Assembly (NCBI RefSeq): GCF_001660705.2
Contig: NZ_LYBV02000033.1
Location: 1 to 64,000, forward strand
Reading direction: 5' to 3'
Source of the DNA: Saccharicrinis aurantiacus
GTDB taxonomy: Bacteria; Bacteroidota; Bacteroidia; Bacteroidales; Marinilabiliaceae
DNA: 64,000 bases
The translations under genes were made by a program, and so were the position numbers. The notes below the pieces were generated by a model. That model saw only the letters and a program-made list of their open reading frames with translations, searched no databases and had not been told where the DNA came from. Positions 61,401 to 64,000 of this stretch are shown here, in pieces. Every line of letters begins with the position of its first letter. Positions within the stretch are counted from its first letter, which is position 1.

Positions 61401-63190
61401 TTAAGGTTGATCACATCACAGGTCATAACTTGACCAACTTCAATACTACTACTAGCATCTACTTTCTGATAAGGGATTGAATTTAAGTCACTCTGATTAA
61501 ACTCTTCGCTTGAATAATAGATATGGTAAAATTCAGGGGCTCTGTTATAACCCGTTTTAGGTACCGTAAATTCAAGTTCAAATAAATCTTGACTAAAGGC
61601 TTTTATTTCTAAATCTATAATAGCCTCAGGTCCTGATGATGTTTTCTCATCTAAAGCATATAAAGCATTAATACTTCCCTTACCTAGTTTATTATAATAC
61701 TTATGATCTTCTGGCACTTCTCCATATACATTATCAACTGATCCCTCTAGTATGGAAAATAATTCTGTATTGGTTAAGTTTTTATCTTTTAAGTATGAAA
61801 CAACCAAAGCTGCCACCCCTGTCACATGAGGAGTTGCCATACTTGTACCTTCTAACCAGCCATAACCGCCATTAGGAACTGTACTGAAAATACCATGATG
61901 AAGAGGAATCTCATTTTCCTCATCCGTAAGTTCTTCATCAAAGTCCATATCTCCACCAGGAGCACTAATGTTAATCCAATCTCCGTAATTAGAGTAGCTC
62001 GCTTTTTCTTGATGTTTGTGAATTGAGGCTACTGTTAAAACTTCAGGTAAATATCCTGGATATAATTCTCCATCTTGGTTGGCATTTCCTGATGCAAAAA
62101 TTACAATCCCACCTTTTAAAGGGCTTCCTTCAAAATTACCCGCTTCTGCAATAAAATATTTTATGCCTGCTTCAACGGACTCTTCACGATGTCCTTCTGT
62201 TGGATAACCCCAACTGTTTTGAGAAATTACTGCACCATTATCAGCAGCATAAACAAATGAGTTACCAATACCACCTTGATTATTACCATCAAATATCTGA
62301 CAACTCATAATACGAATACCATCACCTTTACCCGTACCTCCGGCAATTCCGGCAATTCCTTCACCGTTATTAGTTACGGCTCCAATAGTTCCGGCCACAT
62401 GAGTTCCATGTGTTCCTGCATTAATATAACCTGTATTAGATGCAAAATTATAGCCATACTTATCGTCAACGTAACCATTAAAATCGCTATCCACACCATC
62501 GCTTCCGTTAATCTCTTTCTCGTTGCGCCAAATATTAGCTTCAAGATCTGGATGCTTAAAATCCACACCTAAATCGTGAACAGAAACAACTACTGAATTA
62601 TCTCCGGCACATTTCTCCCATGCCTTAAACACATTAATATGTGCTAAATCGAAACGCTCTAAAATTCCGGTAGGAGCATAATGATAAAGCTGATACATCA
62701 GCTCATCATCAAACATAAATTCCTGATCAGTAAAACTTTCGCTTGTAGCATTCTTTAGTTTGCCTTTATAAGGCACAAACTTGCTAGCATGTATGGCCTT
62801 TTCTCTGATACGTTCTGAACTTTCAATTAATGGTAGATTTGAAAAAGCAGTAACAACTCTGCTTAATTCTTCTTCTGAAGAATAATCTATTTCGTACCAC
62901 AAATGCAGATCATACTTTCTATGGCGTGCTTCAAATTCTTCACTATAAGGGAAAACCCGTTTTATGTTTGTAGCCCTAATGTGCATTAATGCATCATCTA
63001 GCTCAACTACCCCAATTTGTGTTTGATTGTTCGATGCTGATTTTAGCATCATGCTTTCTACTTCTGGTTTTACTTTAACCCTGAATGTTCCTTGAAGATA
63101 ACCCTCTTGAAATATTTGCTGGCCAATGCTATCGAACCCACAAAATACCAAGAAGAGTATCGCTAAAAGATAAACTCGTTTTTTCTGCAT
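55421..63190 (-). CDS. Giant S8 (subtilisin) family serine protease with repeated beta domains and type IX sorting domain
   Basis: 2589 residues, far longer than usual subtilases. Signal peptide (MQKKRVYLLAILFLVFCGF), an N-terminal prodomain-like part to about 165, then the S8 domain with Asp about 206 (VVVSVHDLGVDFKHPDL), His about 264 (HGTHVAGTIGAV) and Ser about 447 (GTSMATPHVTGVAALVV), plus the oxyanion Asn in FASGNANQDG. After it come an Fn3-like domain (about 525-620), several Ig/ASH-like domains, and a repeated module at about 1137-1300 and 1573-1760 sharing PFFG/FNYYG and YITPFGLIAF/YVGYCGVLSF strands. Near the end are a cadherin-like domain and a type IX C-terminal signal (ISIYPNPVIDVINISS, TTGIYMLELSG). 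It is an outer-surface or secreted protease; substrates unknown. Confidence 0.92.
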   Translation of the reverse strand: MQKKRVYLLAILFLVFCGFDSIGQQIFQEGYLQGTFRVKVKPEVESMMLKSASNNQTQIGVVELDDALMHIRATNIKRVFPYSEEFEARHRKYDLHLWYEIDYSSEEELSRVVTAFSNLPLIESSERIREKAIHASKFVPYKGKLKNATSESFTDQEFMFDDELMYQLYHYAPTGILERFDLAHINVFKAWEKCAGDNSVVVSVHDLGVDFKHPDLEANIWRNEKEINGSDGVDSDFNGYVDDKYGYNFASNTGYINAGTHGTHVAGTIGAVTNNGEGIAGIAGGTGKGDGIRIMSCQIFDGNNQGGIGNSFVYAADNGAVISQNSWGYPTEGHREESVEAGIKYFIAEAGNFEGSPLKGGIVIFASGNANQDGELYPGYLPEVLTVASIHKHQEKASYSNYGDWINISAPGGDMDFDEELTDEENEIPLHHGIFSTVPNGGYGWLEGTSMATPHVTGVAALVVSYLKDKNLTNTELFSILEGSVDNVYGEVPEDHKYYNKLGKGSINALYALDEKTSSGPEAIIDLEIKAFSQDLFELEFTVPKTGYNRAPEFYHIYYSSEEFNQSDLNSIPYQKVDASSSIEVGQVMTCDVINLKPLTKYYIAIESTDKWGNKSLISNLVSEQTTAGPIAKLVFHATDTASIGKYPYVNHTINATTSTTASGEFYLYNEGEGILNWKTNIDLSNQNNWSAPLPGLSNATNYSASTGAQVYEASPYQTLKEYNQHADTTLFKGYTNASSFYYIGEAYPENPSSSATRYRVLPEVDGVGANGFNLTHIAARFNVELNQGEEIIVEIFEGRDIATASLRHRQALTTNTIDQTVRHELNSQFHFEPGAYFWVVLHPPTGHKYPLVIAFEEEDGYGKENCFYSSNRGESWQPLADIYIEGFAFMVEAMSYLSAGNTFVTMPKSEGRIYSDEDAGVNIETVSYDIDVTNIINGTYSFDINTVTNDHNNEMLSYRMQTVVEGQEANVEGTNLIDFGRVIIGTEKNVQAYITNSGLGDFVLDRNKTGLSSKEILVNGSSGAYRSPGTVDALSSVYFSLGYEPKNEGAFNDYITFYNNRGDEEFTIKVTGYAVNPPVCVVDPQELVYDSVAIGDVLTGSFILKNEGDYPLHYYTPKFADKPSDFIESETNVSKFGYFSEKESYGPWEDISETGMEVPDIANRVEMKWTHEVELNFGFPFFGKVERKAYITPFGLIAFTEDGTYSTFPMAPNDDTSPSRAISFIGEPFAFDPNIESKIFYQDFGDHFVVQYQDFPMGSLDEETLKFIQHKLTFQAVLHKDGNIEIRYNNLDGFTNSKFWAVWAHDIEKDDAIIANQITVIDANIQQGTNIKFINPGLGLFNSLTNPSGIVLAGDSIELEYSLITDELNEQSYIEYLPILTNEPTKPFVNFKATINVTEGGEADITVGSEAFNFGDAYHLSQLTQSLVVRNDGRASGIISNIELLGNNADAFEIITDRTFPYELSPETIELFTIRAKTDKVQRNAAQLKVTINDTEETLISLISNIISAPLISSDNSSIDVNLWSGTKDAASFTITNTGASDLEYGIKGTAVVHEQQSVLKSGTDLKDYQYQSFKKKLTPTIAYEWIDIVETGTKLESMDLTNYDNFWNEVELPWDFNYYGNDYNMLYVGYCGVLSFTEQTEAYPRGGIRVPSEDGPNNIIAPMFGFNYNDLHNDKNAGIYYQEFEDMVVVQYQSFTDGLGMSPGPMSWQVFLRKDGSIKFQYNFDLNESEISLVPSLSAIGIENEDGTEGEIISFNSMFVDANTAIEFYPYKKNTLTAGASATHNFVVDATHLYAGEYTETVTVINNTVNNGLYNVDFNLFVDGDIQVDIPETLDMGNVYVTELAEDETEYVSFESPKDESYVYYLNIENKGRKDLKLGKVIIPADYDHKMNLYVFSGRIPGFESWGWFDASNAINQGSFITVPAEGILQTRVGLYKKPTETRELLTEFTFVEYEAVKDMDYMTWYNLTEDQVADEYKHKMVVTTNVIPAPSIGIDKTDITAYAPDDSFIGNEQFTISNEEGESDLNFTLDINFEYNYITTAADEYSTDSFVPYTAESNSIEPIIADVNKVKSKSLKAAKSSRVITQLLSDKVLHTFGWGSDEVDVHTVTHLVAPEDGFCFNQLEHYYTYRNTLEGYYTVQVFAGDDEFLKTGLIYSQRVNYSYDTPLYNNQVVKEMVDLDTPVMIQGGESFFIRIVYSKEMISPCALGEINSEDEEGNFFGSTGIAYRLVTELGVRNVGWMVKAIETDKISPIWLVPSLTSGTVKAGETLDLDLTMYASRVFNTSNKARIFINSNDPNSKLTRISAELIKNNGPSYGIDQNFVIELHENDTVDFVLYASHKGGLDYTLELAEDYSFVKGNFVDGNMELQFTPDFFSAGIHRVVVNGTDSKGLMSTYTFIVKVNNVNRAPELIKEFDMVYRYDRNLSYTIDLREYISDPDMEELVYTVTKNNDVIELFYSDNQLIIKPQSIGNTELLITAVDPHSAKLITETIVHISTRVGVEDLDKEEISIYPNPVIDVINISSSVIATQEIHYRILSVSGETIKNGILGKTGASATIDVSKLTTGIYMLELSGDNTSVTKKFTKQ

Positions 63191-63669
63191 CTTAATTAAT
63201 TTGACTTAAATAATAAATTGAAGTTTTACTTAAAGGTATACTAACCGCCTTGTAGAAAAGGATGTTCTAGAGAGAAGTAGCTAAAAAACCAAGCATATAA
63301 ATAATTGATTTTTTGGCCACTCAAAATAAGTGAACATGGCCTTATTTTTGCAACACATTTTATACATAACGGTAAATACCACCTTAAGGCAATAGTGCAA
63401 ATGAGGTGAAGTATTTTATATATTTTGACAAAGGATGCCTTAATATAAACTCAGAATAGCATCAATAAAACCTCACTCAAAAAATAAAAGCCACTCACAC
63501 CACCTCTCTTATTATTAGTCAACAACCAATATATGAAACTACTAACACCTCTCGTGGTGTCAATTATTGTAACAATACCACAAATTATATTTGAACCATA
63601 CTCATTCTATAGTTACAGCTTTATACAGTATTTTTGCCCCAAGATTAAAACAAATACAGTTCATTATTA
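63191..63669. other. Intergenic region between the protease and TPR genes
   Basis: 479 bp between divergent genes. Plus strand TATTTTTG (63343-63350) fits the -7 consensus TAnnTTTG; the nearest TTTG (63312-63315) is 27 bp upstream, a little too far. GGCC occurs on both sides of the candidate (63314-63319 area and 63337-63342 area). CCTTAAGG near 63382 is a short palindrome. A short reading frame from 63533 overlaps the TPR gene start in another frame and looks spurious. Confidence 0.5.
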
Positions 63670-64000
63670 TGAAGAAGCATTTTACTGTACAATTATTTTT
63701 AGCCATAAGTATTTTTACATTTGCTCAAAACAAAAGTCAGAATTTTACTATTGAAGATAGTTTAGTTTATGAATTAGATGAAACCAAAGATAAAAAGGAT
63801 AGTTATATCATTTTAATTGAACTTATTAAGTTGTACAAAATAGAAGAATACAACAAAGCTATTTTATATTGCAAGCAAGGTGAACTTCTAGCCCGTAATA
63901 ATAATGACATTGATTGGCTTGCTCAATTCCAATTAGAATATGGCACTATATATTACAACCTTTCATCATATGTTAAAGCATTAGAGAAGTACTTTAAGGC
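63670..64000 (+). CDS. Exported TPR-like protein, N-terminal part (runs off the window)
   Basis: The frame opens at the ATG at 63670 and is still open at the window end, giving 110 residues. MKKHFTVQLFLAISIFTFAQ is a signal peptide; ELIKLYKIEEYNKAILYCKQ and LEYGTIYYNLSSYVKALEKY are TPR-type helices. In Bacteroidota such exported TPR domains often form the sensor half of membrane regulators (TPR plus histidine kinase, LuxR or AraC output), so this may be a regulator of the divergent protease-SusCD locus. Only the sequence beyond the window can show that. Confidence 0.75.

Noticed and set aside
63533-63754. Plus-strand gene of 73 codons
   Set aside because: Overlaps the signal peptide region of the TPR gene in another frame; rich in Tyr, Phe and Ile from AT-rich DNA.
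1-64000. tRNA or rRNA genes
   Set aside because: No cloverleaf with a GTTCGA-type T arm or rRNA-like block was found by eye; a tRNAscan and an rRNA HMM run would settle it.

Overview
The window reads as chromosome of a Bacteroidota bacterium, probably Bacteroidia of the Marinilabiliales kind (the order is an inference). Support: AT-rich DNA, a SusC/SusD pair, type IX secretion C-terminal sorting domains on two very large secreted proteins, promoter-like boxes of the form TAnnTTTG, no obvious Shine-Dalgarno sites, and the order pdxJ / CBS protein / nadK / DUF6089 / uppS / bamA / ompH / murI, which is common in this phylum. I saw no tRNA, rRNA, CRISPR array, prophage or intact insertion sequence.

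Layout. 1-2100 is a repeat-rich edge: a 41-bp palindromic tandem repeat, a DUF6261-like gene, and a frameshifted REP-associated transposase (RAYT) with three REP palindromes around it. 2156-8308 is mostly housekeeping: 2-oxoacid:ferredoxin oxidoreductase (korAB), a gamma-carbonic anhydrase, a short-chain chromate transporter pair and glutamate racemase. 8323-17626 is the outer-membrane and envelope block on the minus strand: CBS protein, BamA-like outer-membrane protein, nadK, DUF6089, uppS, bamA and three ompH/skp paralogues, closed by a strong terminator. 17792-25766 carries pdxJ, an alpha/beta hydrolase, a DEDDy exonuclease, a Dabb protein, an SGNH (CE2-like) esterase lipoprotein, small secreted proteins and lysC-lysA. 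26271-30170 is a 1299-residue secreted beta-propeller protein. 30557-33520 is a GT2 plus a membrane glycosyltransferase with TPRs.

33621-46033 is the most coherent accessory block. It holds four Gfo/Idh/MocA oxidoreductases (three with twin-arginine signals), two xylose-isomerase-like TIM-barrel proteins (one exported), a DUF1080 protein, a ThuA-domain lipoprotein and an MFS transporter, headed by a tetraheme NapC/NrfH-like cytochrome fused to a SUMF1/FGE-like domain. I read it as a periplasmic oxidise-then-cleave route for glycosides or cyclitols, split between periplasm and cytoplasm. The cytochrome fusion may link it to the quinone pool.

46376-64000 is a second accessory locus: a membrane-spanning regulator with an extracytoplasmic LamG domain and a cytoplasmic SARP-like winged helix plus BTAD; a SusC/SusD operon with two lipoproteins; a 2589-residue subtilisin-family protease with a type IX sorting domain; and, divergently, the start of an exported TPR-type protein. 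With a protease in place of glycoside hydrolases it may be a protein or peptide utilisation locus. The one-polypeptide SARP sensor and the cytochrome-SUMF1 fusion are the best candidates for undescribed biology.
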